Shown here piece after piece: positions 44,311-52,474 of a DNA stretch of 64,000 nucleotides. Each line of letters opens with the position of its first letter. Position 1 is the stretch's first letter. The DNA is from JAFGXF01 sp963732595 (GTDB lineage: Bacteria; Chloroflexota; Anaerolineae; Anaerolineales; Anaerolineaceae), in assembly GCA_963732595.1 (NCBI GenBank), contig CAVSZZ010000002.1, positions 930,001 to 994,000 on the forward strand, given 5' to 3'. A program made the position numbers and the translations under genes. Under the pieces are notes generated by a model. The model was not told where the DNA came from, made no database searches, and saw only the letters and a program-made list of their open reading frames with translations.

Positions 44311-45336
44311 ATGTCTTGGAACTTGATCGGGCACGAATGGGCTGCTGATATTTTAAAAAAGCACATCCAAAAAGGAAATGTCAGTCACGCCTATCTAATC
44401 TGCGGACCGGATGGTATCGGAAGGCGCAGCCTGGCCCTGCGTTTTGCCCAGGCATTAACTTGCCCGGAGGCTAAAGAGACTGGCGAACCCTGCCAGCTTT
44501 GCCCAACCTGCCAGCGGATTGCGCGCATGCAACACCCTGACCTATTCATCGTAACCGTCTCCGAAAATCGTAAGGAGATCCTAATAGAACAGGTGCGCTC
44601 CCTCCAGCACGATCTCTCACTGGCGCCCTATGAAGCACCATATCGCATTGGCCTATTACTTGACTTTCAGAATGCCTCTGCTTCTGCCCAAAACGCCATG
44701 TTGAAAACCCTTGAGGAACCCACCGCCCGAACCATCCTGCTGGTGACCGCCAGCCGGCCAGAGGACCTGCTACCAACCATTGCGTCTCGCTGCGAGGTCA
44801 TCTTGCTGCGATCAGCTGGTTTGGAAGAGGTGGCCGACTCTCTTGAAAAAGAAGCCGGCGTAACCAGGGAGGAAGCGGAAAAGATCGCCCGACTTTCGGG
44901 GGGGCGTTACGGTCTGGCATTGGCCATGCAGAAGGACCTGGGAATTGTCGAGCGGAATAATCTTCTGATCGATGGACTGTTACGGTTGATGTCAGCCCCG
45001 CTACGAGACCGTTTTGCTTATGCTGAAGAACTCACCTCACGGAAAGCTGCGCCTCGGGAAAACCTTCACGATGCAATCCGAGTGTGGATCTCCATCTGGC
45101 GGGACGTGCTTCTCATAAACGGGGGTGCAAGGACACCTATCATCCATGCTGACTATCAAGCCGCTCTTCATCAGCTGGCTTCCGTTATCTCCTCAACCGA
45201 AATACACGCCCAAATTTCCCGGTTGGAAGAAGCGCTTGATCAACTTGATAAAAATGCCAACACCCGGCTTCTGGCTGAAATTCTGGTAATGGATTTACCC
45301 CAACTGCGCATGCCGGTGAAATCTCCGATTGAATAG
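44311..45336 (+). CDS. holB: DNA polymerase III subunit delta prime
   Basis: A 341-residue AAA+ clamp-loader subunit: HAYLICGPDGIGRRSLA (modified P-loop), a zinc site (CQLCPTC), and LLDFQNASASAQNAMLKTLE plus the SRC sensor region (TIASRCEVILL). The P-loop GPDGIGRRS lacks the usual Lys-Thr, as in non-ATPase delta prime subunits. The start is the ATG at 44311, giving MSWNLIGHEWAADIL. It is convergent with the transporter operon. Confidence 0.9.
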   Translation: MSWNLIGHEWAADILKKHIQKGNVSHAYLICGPDGIGRRSLALRFAQALTCPEAKETGEPCQLCPTCQRIARMQHPDLFIVTVSENRKEILIEQVRSLQHDLSLAPYEAPYRIGLLLDFQNASASAQNAMLKTLEEPTARTILLVTASRPEDLLPTIASRCEVILLRSAGLEEVADSLEKEAGVTREEAEKIARLSGGRYGLALAMQKDLGIVERNNLLIDGLLRLMSAPLRDRFAYAEELTSRKAAPRENLHDAIRVWISIWRDVLLINGGARTPIIHADYQAALHQLASVISSTEIHAQISRLEEALDQLDKNANTRLLAEILVMDLPQLRMPVKSPIE

Positions 45337-45338
45337 CC

Positions 45339-46109
45339 TCACTCTTTAATGGCCTGGCGAACTTTATATGCCAGTTTCCCGAACCTGGGGAGGTAACGCG
45401 TATCTGTATTCCTTGGTCGAGGAAGTGCGATCTCGAGATCCAGGCTGATGCGAGCCGGTCTGGGTGTGAGGACGATAACTCGATCCGACAGATAGATCGC
45501 TTCCGAGATCGAGTGCGTGACCATGATGACCGTTTTTCGGCTCGCCTGCCAAATAGTGAGCAGCTCATCACCCATCCGCTCGCGCGTCAGAGCATCCAAA
45601 GAGCCAAAGGGTTCATCCAACAACAGCAAGTCGGGTTCCCGTATCAGGGAGCGAGCGATTGAAACGCGCTGTTGCATACCACCCGATAAATCGTGAGGGT
45701 AGGTCCGCTCAAAACCCTCCAGGCCAACCAGGTGGATCAAATCGCCAACTCGTTTCTCAAGTTCGGGCCTCGGACAACCGGCAACCTCCAGGGGCAAGGC
45801 GATATTTGCATACACGGATCGCCAGGGCATCAAATTGGCCTGTTGGAAGGCCAAGCCAATTTGAGGAGATCCGGGATACTGCCCTCTCATAAACTGAACT
45901 TGCCCGGCAGTGGGCTCAATCAAACCTGCGATCACCCGCAATAGCGAGGTTTTTCCACAGCCGGACGGTCCCAGGATGCTAATGAATTGGCTGCGGTCAA
46001 CTTGAAAATCAAGATTGTCAATGACCTGCAGGGGGGGGCCATCCGGAACTTCAAACTGGAGTTTCAATCCGGATACAGTCAATACCGGTTCGACTTGAGT
46101 TTCAGACAT
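45339..46109 (-). CDS. Riboflavin ABC transporter ATP-binding protein
   Basis: A 256-residue ATPase of the NitT/TauT (SsuB/TauB) class: Walker A GPSGCGKTS, signature LSGGMQQRV, Walker B LLLLDEPFGSLD. It is the third gene of an operon with the RibX-like permease and RibY-like binding protein, under an FMN riboswitch, so riboflavin or a precursor is the expected substrate. The tail (RYLPRFGKLAYKVRQAIKE) is basic. No lesions are seen. Confidence 0.88.
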   Translation of the reverse strand: MSETQVEPVLTVSGLKLQFEVPDGPPLQVIDNLDFQVDRSQFISILGPSGCGKTSLLRVIAGLIEPTAGQVQFMRGQYPGSPQIGLAFQQANLMPWRSVYANIALPLEVAGCPRPELEKRVGDLIHLVGLEGFERTYPHDLSGGMQQRVSIARSLIREPDLLLLDEPFGSLDALTRERMGDELLTIWQASRKTVIMVTHSISEAIYLSDRVIVLTPRPARISLDLEIALPRPRNTDTRYLPRFGKLAYKVRQAIKE

Positions 46110-46118
46110 GGATACCCT

Positions 46119-47099
46119 TCAGGGTAAAAACTCGCTGGTATACGCTTCGGTCACATCCAATTCGACCTGAACCAACCCCATGGTCTTCAAGATCGAGTAC
46201 ATATTCCTCCAGGCACGGGAGTCGATCGAACCCAATTCCGCACCCTGCCAAAGTTCAATCGACCTGGCAAGCACCTGTTTTTGAACCTTTTCGTCAGCAG
46301 ATGCAAGGTTTTCGACATACTTGATACAGATAAGGTATGCTTCCTCCGGATCATTACTCACATCTGAAATACCATGTAAAAGAGCCCGAACCATACTTTT
46401 GACCAATTCGGGGTTACCTTCAATTGTTTTTTCGTTTGTAACAAGACCATTTGAGACCAGGGACAAATAATCGTCCACCCGGATCAAGTCGGTTGAATAT
46501 CCCTGGCTCTCCAACACAACCGGCTCATTAGCCACATAGACAACAGCAGCATCCACGCGATCAGTGGCAAGCATCTCAACCTGGCTAAACCCGATCACAC
46601 CCAGAGAAACATCCTCCTCGCTGAGACCACCGGCTTCCAGGATTGTTCTCAAGCCGATGTAACTGGCGCCAGAGAGAACCGGGACCCCGATGACCTTTCC
46701 GAGTAAATCTTCCGGTTTTAGCATTCCATTCCCGGCCTTGGAAGCCACGGCTACCGGATATTTTTGGTACCAAGCCATCACATAGGTTACCGGTAACTCC
46801 TGGGCACGCGCTAGTAAAACCTGTTCACCGGATGCTATGGCAAATTGGATCTCATTGGCACCCAACAGAGCCACAGCATCCGTCTCAAAACTATAATCCA
46901 ATGTTATTTCGATATTTTCTGCTGCGAAGTAGCCCTTTTCGATCGCCACGTAGATTGGAGCAAATTGGACATTGGGGATATACCCCACCGGCAGTCTGAT
47001 CTCAAAAACCTTCGGCGTGGGATCGATCATTGGTGCCGGGACGCCAAGGCACCCCGTCAGACAAAATAGAACCAGGCTTAGAATCAAAGGGTTTTTCAT
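46119..47099 (-). CDS. ribY: Riboflavin-binding lipoprotein of ABC transporter (RibY-like)
   Basis: A 326-residue THI5/NMT1-like binding protein. The signal ILSLVLFCLTGC ends in a lipobox, and GYIPNVQFAPIYVAIEKGYF is the family start. The start at 47099 has GGAG five bases upstream. Related proteins bind pyrimidine thiamine precursors (ThiY), but here an FMN riboswitch controls the operon, matching the RibXY riboflavin transporters described from Chloroflexi. Confidence 0.87.
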   Translation of the reverse strand: MKNPLILSLVLFCLTGCLGVPAPMIDPTPKVFEIRLPVGYIPNVQFAPIYVAIEKGYFAAENIEITLDYSFETDAVALLGANEIQFAIASGEQVLLARAQELPVTYVMAWYQKYPVAVASKAGNGMLKPEDLLGKVIGVPVLSGASYIGLRTILEAGGLSEEDVSLGVIGFSQVEMLATDRVDAAVVYVANEPVVLESQGYSTDLIRVDDYLSLVSNGLVTNEKTIEGNPELVKSMVRALLHGISDVSNDPEEAYLICIKYVENLASADEKVQKQVLARSIELWQGAELGSIDSRAWRNMYSILKTMGLVQVELDVTEAYTSEFLP

Positions 47100-47122
47100 G
47101 AGGACTCCATTGAGATTGGATG

Positions 47123-47884
47123 TCATTTCAGCAACTCCTTCTCGATCAATATGACCAACCCATAAAGACATAACGCCATGACGACCAAGGTCGCAATAGC
47201 AACAAAAACCAGGGCTGTATCATATTGCCCCCGTGCTACATTCACCAGAAAGCCGAGCCCTTTATCAGCTCCGACGAATTCGCCCACTACTGCACCGATC
47301 ACTGCCAAGGTGGCACCAATGCGAAAACCGCCCAGCAAGATCGGCAAGGCAGCCGGCAGTTCCAGGTAACGAATAACCTGCAGACGACTCGCCCGCAGCG
47401 AACGCATCAGGTCGTGCAGTTCTACAGGAACTGCTCGAACACCTACTATGGTATTAACCAATACCGGGAAAAAGACGGTCAGCGCACAGACCAAAATCTT
47501 GGAGAACACACCGGTTCCGAACCATAAAACAAGAAGGGGTGCCAGCGCAACCACAGGGATTGCCTGGCTGGCGACCAGGTAGGGTGATAACAGACGCTCA
47601 ATAAGGTGCGATTTTGCCACCACATACCCCATTATCACAGCCAATCCGGCTCCCAACCCCAGTCCCAGTACCACCTCGCGGGTAGTGACCCATGTATGCC
47701 GCCAGAGCGTGCCATTTCCGATAACTTCAGTAAGGCGAATCCAAACCTGCTGAGGCGAGGGCAGGATGAATGAAGGTAATCTGGTGATCCTGACAATACC
47801 CTCCCAGATTATCAGGCCAACCAATAGAGATAAAACAGCCACCAGGCTGTTCATCAGAATGCGTTTCGTCGTTTTATGATCCAT
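47123..47884 (-). CDS. ribX: Riboflavin ABC transporter permease (RibX-like)
   Basis: A 253-residue BPD-type permease with six helices and the EAA-like loop (ELHDLMRSLRASRLQVIRYL). It is the first gene after the FMN riboswitch. The ATG at 47884 lies directly after the T-run of a second hairpin and has no visible ribosome site. An internal ATG at 47854 also lacks one. It forms the channel with the RibY-like and ATPase subunits. Confidence 0.88.
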   Translation of the reverse strand: MDHKTTKRILMNSLVAVLSLLVGLIIWEGIVRITRLPSFILPSPQQVWIRLTEVIGNGTLWRHTWVTTREVVLGLGLGAGLAVIMGYVVAKSHLIERLLSPYLVASQAIPVVALAPLLVLWFGTGVFSKILVCALTVFFPVLVNTIVGVRAVPVELHDLMRSLRASRLQVIRYLELPAALPILLGGFRIGATLAVIGAVVGEFVGADKGLGFLVNVARGQYDTALVFVAIATLVVMALCLYGLVILIEKELLK

Positions 47885-47922
47885 AAAAAATATCTGCCCT
47901 GAATAACATCTCCAGGGCAGAT
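47885..47922 (-). terminator. Second hairpin/T-run between riboswitch and ribX
   Basis: ATCTGCCCTG, 11-base loop, CAGGGCAGAT followed by ATTTTTT on the minus strand, ending at the ribX ATG. It looks like an intrinsic terminator and could also control ribosome access. Confidence 0.75.
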
Positions 47923-47939
47923 TTCCTCACGCCATTTGC

Positions 47940-47966
47940 AAAAAAACACCCCGAGATGAATCGGGG
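47940..47966 (-). terminator. FMN riboswitch expression-platform terminator
   Basis: CCCCGA, loop TTCATC, TCGGGG, then TGTTTTTTT on the minus strand, 35 bases after the riboswitch aptamer. It is likely the ligand-dependent terminator. Confidence 0.8.
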
Positions 47967-48000
47967 GGCATGAGATGAACCACTCAAGTAGGGTTCGTCT

Positions 48001-48137
48001 ATCCTTCTTTTATTCGGACTTTACCGCCGGCTCCGGCTTTTACCGGATCATGCGCTGTTGCGCTCGTGGGCTGCCTATTCAGGTCACCACCGATCGGGAT
48101 TTGGGAAACCAGAATCCCTCACCCTGCCCCGAAGGTT
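48001..48137 (-). promoter_or_regulatory. FMN riboswitch (RFN element)
   Basis: The minus strand shows the RFN consensus in order: CCTTCGGGGCAGGGTG, GATCGGTGGTGACC, GCCCACGAGCGC, GCATGATCCGGTAAAAGCCG, GAGCCGGCGGTAAAGTCCG and GAAGGAT closing P1. FMN binding should terminate transcription and reduce uptake of riboflavin by the downstream transporter. Confidence 0.95.
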
Positions 48138-48269
48138 TATTCAATTAACTAAAGTATAGTCACAGGATGGCGGGGTGTCAAGATGATACAAGCGTAGCAC
48201 CAATATTCATACGGCTATACGCTCAAGACATAACAATCCTCTGTGGCACTGTCCTGATATAATGCACCC

Positions 48270-48557
48270 ATGCCATTGACCCCGGATGTCGTTAGAAGGT
48301 TCGCGGATCTCGCCCGCCTTGAATTAAGTGAGGCTGAAATCGAACAGTATTGCGGCCAATTATCCGCCATTTTAGATTACGCGGCCAGATTGCAAGCTAT
48401 TGACACCGATGGGATCCCGCCAACCTCGAGTGTGCTCCCGCTGGTTAGTATTTTGCGTGAGGACGTTCCCATTAAAGGGTTGACGCGCGAGGATATATTA
48501 AAAATTGCCCCCAGGACCGAAGAAGGACAGTATCGGGTTCCACCAATCCTGGATTGA
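48270..48557 (+). CDS. gatC: Asp/Glu-tRNA amidotransferase subunit C
   Basis: A 95-residue GatC: VVRRFADLARLELSEAEIEQ is the N-terminal helix, and LREDVPIKGLTREDILKIAP the wrapping tail. It stabilises the GatA-GatB interface. It abuts gatA directly (stop codon next to ATG). With gatA and gatB it converts Glu-tRNA(Gln) and/or Asp-tRNA(Asn). Confidence 0.92.
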   Translation: MPLTPDVVRRFADLARLELSEAEIEQYCGQLSAILDYAARLQAIDTDGIPPTSSVLPLVSILREDVPIKGLTREDILKIAPRTEEGQYRVPPILD

Positions 48558-50048
48558 ATGATGGAAAAACTGATTGATCTAACCACACAAACAGCCTCCG
48601 TTATGCTGCGCAAGGGGGAGATAACCAGCAAGGAATTGACCCAAGCAAGTCTCAACCATATTGAGCGCCTGGAACCTTCCATCCATGCCTTTATCACATT
48701 AACTGCGGATCAAGCGTTGAAACAGGCTGCAGCTGCAGACCAGCGACTCGCGGAAGCTCATAAAAGTGGGGGAGGGCCGGTCTCCTCAATGTTGGGTATC
48801 CCGATCGTGGTGAAGGATGTCCTTTGTCTGAAAGATGTCCGTTGCACCTGCGGTTCGCACATTCTGGAGAACTTCATTGCCCCATACACCGCCAGCGCCG
48901 TCCAGAAACTATTGGATGCAGGCGTGGTTGTGCTAGGTAAAACCAACACAGATGAATTTGCCATGGGTTCGTCAACTGAGAATTCCGCATATGGCGCCAG
49001 CCATAATCCGTGGGATGTGACGCGAGTCCCTGGTGGTTCGAGCGGTGGATCAGCAGCGGCGGTTGCAGCACGCTACACCAGCCTGGGCCTGGGAACTGAC
49101 ACAGGAGGAAGTATCCGCCAGCCAGCTTCTTTTTGCGGTCTGACTGGATTAAAGGTTACTTATGGTCGGGTTTCACGATACGGACTGGTCGCTTATGGCT
49201 CATCGTTGGATACCGTCGGCGCGCTGGCTCGTAATGCCGAAGACATCGTGCTGGCTTTCAATCTGATGGCCGGCCAAGACGCCATGGATGCCACCAGCTC
49301 CAGCCGACCGGTTGAAGTGATTGATCTCAAGACCCCCTTTGAATTGAAAGGGTTGAGGATAGGGATCCCGAAGGAATACTTCATCACTGGAGTCCAGGAA
49401 GAGGTGAGCCAGGCGGTACGAACCGCGATTGCGGTGTATGAAACGATGGGTGCTCGAGTTCAAGAGGTGAGTCTCCCACATACCGCCGAGGCGTTGCCAG
49501 TCTATTACCTGATCGCCCCGGCGGAGGCTTCTGCCAACCTAGCGCGCTTTGATGGTGTTCGTTACGGACCACGCGCCTCCAACGAGAATATTGCGGCCAT
49601 GTTCAAGAAATCCAGGGGAACCGGTTTTGGAACGGAGGTCAAACGTCGTATTATGTTGGGGACTTATGCCCTCTCGGCTGGCTACTATGATGCCTATTAT
49701 GGCCAGGCACAGAAAGTGCGCACACTCATCAAAAGGGATTTTGAAGCCGCTTTTGAGCAAGTGGATGTTATTGCCGCCCCTGTTGCACCATCGACTGCCT
49801 TTCGCTTCGGTGAGCATGCAAATGATCCACTGGCGATGTACCTGGAGGATGTTTTTACCCTTCCAGCCAACCTGGCCGGTATTCCAGGGCTGGCCTTCCC
49901 AGTGGGTTTCGATCAAAACAACCTGCCGATCGGCATGCAGCTCATGGGTGCGCCGTTTTCGGAGGGATTGTTATTAAAAATCTGTCATGCATATCAGCAG
50001 GTAACGGATTTCCATTTGCGAAAGCCTGCTCTGGCAGATAACCAATGA
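48558..50048 (+). CDS. gatA: Asp/Glu-tRNA amidotransferase subunit A
   Basis: A 496-residue amidase-signature protein that releases ammonia from glutamine. The Lys-cisSer-Ser triad lies in GIPIVVKDVLCLKDV, GGSSGGSAAAVAARY and GTDTGGSIRQPASFCGLTGL. The C-terminus shows the GatA pattern (LPIGMQLMGAPFSEGLLLKI). The gene directly follows gatC and is followed 21 bp later by the nucleotidyltransferase. Confidence 0.95.
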   Translation: MMEKLIDLTTQTASVMLRKGEITSKELTQASLNHIERLEPSIHAFITLTADQALKQAAAADQRLAEAHKSGGGPVSSMLGIPIVVKDVLCLKDVRCTCGSHILENFIAPYTASAVQKLLDAGVVVLGKTNTDEFAMGSSTENSAYGASHNPWDVTRVPGGSSGGSAAAVAARYTSLGLGTDTGGSIRQPASFCGLTGLKVTYGRVSRYGLVAYGSSLDTVGALARNAEDIVLAFNLMAGQDAMDATSSSRPVEVIDLKTPFELKGLRIGIPKEYFITGVQEEVSQAVRTAIAVYETMGARVQEVSLPHTAEALPVYYLIAPAEASANLARFDGVRYGPRASNENIAAMFKKSRGTGFGTEVKRRIMLGTYALSAGYYDAYYGQAQKVRTLIKRDFEAAFEQVDVIAAPVAPSTAFRFGEHANDPLAMYLEDVFTLPANLAGIPGLAFPVGFDQNNLPIGMQLMGAPFSEGLLLKICHAYQQVTDFHLRKPALADNQ

Positions 50049-50069
50049 TAATTAAAAAAGGATGACGCC

Positions 50070-51080
50070 GTGTCTGAAACCTTGAAGATCATCGTTCCAA
50101 TGGCCGGGGTAGGTTCCCGACTGAGACCACAAACCTTGACAAAGCCAAAGCCGCTGCTTCCACTAGCCGGCAGGACTCTTTTGGATCATTTTCTGGATAC
50201 CTTCACCAGCATCCCGCTCACCCGTCAGGTTGAATATGTGTTCATTGTTGGTCAGATGGGCGAGCAGATCAAGAGTTATGTGGATGGCAATTATCCACAG
50301 ATGCCTGTTCAATATGTCGTTCAAAAAGAAATGCTCGGCCAGTCAGATGCCATTTACCAAGCCAAGGAATTCCTGAGCGGGCCTGCCATTATTGCATTTC
50401 CAGACACTTTGATTAATACCGATCTAACCACTCTTTCTACTGTCACGGCCGAGGCCATGACATGGGTCAAACAGGTCGAAGATCCGCGCCGGTTCGGTGT
50501 GGCCGAAGTCAATGCCTCCGGGTATGTGAGCAAACTGATCGAAAAGCCGGAAACCGTTAAGAACAACCTTGCGTTGGTTGGATTCTATTACTTTAAAGAT
50601 AGTCATAAACTCCTGGAAGCCATAGAGGAACAATTCAATCGTGATGTCCGGCTTCGGAATGAATACTTCCTGGCGGACGCGGTGAATATATTGCTCGAGA
50701 AGGGTATCAAGATGAGAGCGCGAACGATCGAGGTATGGTTGGACGCCGGTACTCCTGAGACCCTGCTTAGCACCAATCGATTCCTTCTCGAGAACGGGCG
50801 GGATAATTCCAACGATCTATCATTGACTAAAGACTTCGCCGTCATTCCACCCGTCTATATTCATCCTGACGCCCAGGTAACATCATCGGTGATCGGCCCA
50901 AATGTATCCATTGCCGCTGGCTGTAAGATTAACTGCAGCGTTCTTTCGAATGTGATCATGGATTCAGAAACTGAGATCGAGAATATGGTGATAGACAATT
51001 CGCTTCTCGGAAAGAACGTACATGTAAAAGCCAGGGCAGCACAAATGAGCCTGGGCGACCAGACACTGGCGGATGTGTGA
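50070..51080 (+). CDS. Sugar-phosphate nucleotidyltransferase
   Basis: A 336-residue NTP transferase: PMAGVGSRLRPQTLTKPKPL is the nucleotide-binding signature. A central sugar-1-phosphate domain and a C-terminal left-handed beta-helix (VYIHPDAQVTSSVIGPNVSI) follow, as in RmlA/GlmU-like enzymes. The exact sugar is unknown. It lies between gatA and the small DUF6504-like gene and shares their operon. Confidence 0.87.
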   Translation: MSETLKIIVPMAGVGSRLRPQTLTKPKPLLPLAGRTLLDHFLDTFTSIPLTRQVEYVFIVGQMGEQIKSYVDGNYPQMPVQYVVQKEMLGQSDAIYQAKEFLSGPAIIAFPDTLINTDLTTLSTVTAEAMTWVKQVEDPRRFGVAEVNASGYVSKLIEKPETVKNNLALVGFYYFKDSHKLLEAIEEQFNRDVRLRNEYFLADAVNILLEKGIKMRARTIEVWLDAGTPETLLSTNRFLLENGRDNSNDLSLTKDFAVIPPVYIHPDAQVTSSVIGPNVSIAAGCKINCSVLSNVIMDSETEIENMVIDNSLLGKNVHVKARAAQMSLGDQTLADV

Positions 51081-51292
51081 GAACCGTCAACTGTCATTCA
51101 GGTTTTCGTTATGCCGAGCGACCAATATCCTTCCTTTACGCTGGGCAATTGCATCAAATTCGGGATGTCCTGGCAGAATCGAAAACCGAAAATGGTTATC
51201 GGTTTACAGTGCTGGCAGAAGCAAGGCACCACTACCAACTGATTTATGATGAGTATCATGACGCCTGGCAGATAAAACCAATAACCGACTGA
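51077..51292 (+). CDS. Small DUF6504-like protein
   Basis: A 71-residue protein starting with GTG overlapping the previous stop codon by 4 bp. The pattern ERPISFLYAGQLHQIRDVL, then YQLIYDEYHDAWQIKPI, resembles DUF6504 small beta-sheet proteins. Function is unknown. Coupled translation within the gat-containing operon supports it as a real gene. Confidence 0.65.
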   Translation: MRTVNCHSGFRYAERPISFLYAGQLHQIRDVLAESKTENGYRFTVLAEARHHYQLIYDEYHDAWQIKPITD

Positions 51293-51304
51293 CAAGGAGT
51301 GTTC

Positions 51305-52468
51305 ATGCAATCAACCTATCTTTCCAAACGCGTGGCTGGCTTGCGTCCCTCTGGAATTCGCAAGTTTTTTGACATCGCAGCGACCATGAAGGATGTGATC
51401 TCGCTCGGAATTGGGGAACCGGATTTTGCGACCCCAAAGCCCATCCTGGAAGCCGGAAAGAATTCCCTAAATCTGGGAGAAACCCATTACACATCCAACG
51501 CTGGAAAGGCTGATTTACGCGAAGCCATCGCAAGCCATTTGCAGGCGACTTATGGGGTGGTCTATGATCCGAGTAGTGAGGTTATTGTCACCGTGGGTGT
51601 GTCTGAAGCGTTATACCTTGCCTGCACAGCTATACTCGATCCGGGTGACGAGGTCATCATTCCGACGCCATGCTTCGTTTCTTACCAAGCAGAGGTCCTG
51701 CTGGCTGGGGGTGTACCAGTCGAAGTGCCAAGCCGTTATGAAAACCAATTTGCTCTTGACCCAGCTGACCTTAAGCATGCGATCACTCCGCGCACCAAAG
51801 CCATCTTGATTGGATATCCCAATAACCCGACCGGCGCCATTGCTTCACCTGAAACCCTTCTAGAAGTTGCCCGTATGGCTGAAGAAAACGACCTGGTCGT
51901 GATATCAGACGAGATCTATGACCGCCTCGTTTATGGTGTCAAGCACGTTTGTTTTCCAGCCTTGGAAGAAGCAAGAAAACGAACTATCCTATTAGGTGGT
52001 TTTTCCAAGGATTACGCCATGACTGGTTGGCGCATTGGATATGCCGCCGCTCCGGCGGAATTCATCCAAGGCCTGGTTCGTGTTCATCAATATACGGTCA
52101 TGTCAGCCCCGACCATCGCTCAGACAGCAGCATTGGAAGCACTCAAAGTTGGTGAACCCTATGTTCAGGAGATGCTGGCTGAGTATGACCGTCGCCGGAA
52201 ATTGATCGTTGCGGGATTCAACCGCCTGGGCCTCGATACTTTCGAACCACGAGGGGCATTTTATGCTTTCCCACGCGTCTTAAAAACAGGTATGGACGAT
52301 GAGGCTTTCGCCGAAAAATTACTGAACGAAGAACATGTTGCCGTCGTTCCGGGTTCATCTTTTGGATCCGGTGGCGAAGGTTTTGTCCGTTGTTCTTATG
52401 CAACATCCTTCGAAAAGATCGAGGAGGCGCTACGCCGGATCGAAAAATTCATGGGTCGTTATGGATAA
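51305..52468 (+). CDS. Class I/II aminotransferase (aspartate aminotransferase-like)
   Basis: A 387-residue fold-type I PLP enzyme: YTSNAGKADLREAIASHL, IGYPNNPTGAIASPETL, SDEIYDRLVYG and the Schiff-base Lys in GGFSKDYAMTGWRIGYA. The C-terminal Arg region (GEGFVRCSYATSFEKI) binds the substrate carboxylate. AAGGAG lies five bases before the ATG. Its place before gatB suggests aspartate/glutamate supply, but substrate is not proven. Confidence 0.9.
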   Translation: MQSTYLSKRVAGLRPSGIRKFFDIAATMKDVISLGIGEPDFATPKPILEAGKNSLNLGETHYTSNAGKADLREAIASHLQATYGVVYDPSSEVIVTVGVSEALYLACTAILDPGDEVIIPTPCFVSYQAEVLLAGGVPVEVPSRYENQFALDPADLKHAITPRTKAILIGYPNNPTGAIASPETLLEVARMAEENDLVVISDEIYDRLVYGVKHVCFPALEEARKRTILLGGFSKDYAMTGWRIGYAAAPAEFIQGLVRVHQYTVMSAPTIAQTAALEALKVGEPYVQEMLAEYDRRRKLIVAGFNRLGLDTFEPRGAFYAFPRVLKTGMDDEAFAEKLLNEEHVAVVPGSSFGSGGEGFVRCSYATSFEKIEEALRRIEKFMGRYG

Positions 52469-52474
52469 GTTGGC

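Noticed and set aside
47940..48137. TPP riboswitch with a ThiXYZ-type thiamine-precursor transporter
   Set aside because: The leader follows the RFN (FMN) consensus in order, with GCCCACGAGC and GATCCGGTAAAAGCCGGAG; the TPP core CTGAGA motif is absent.
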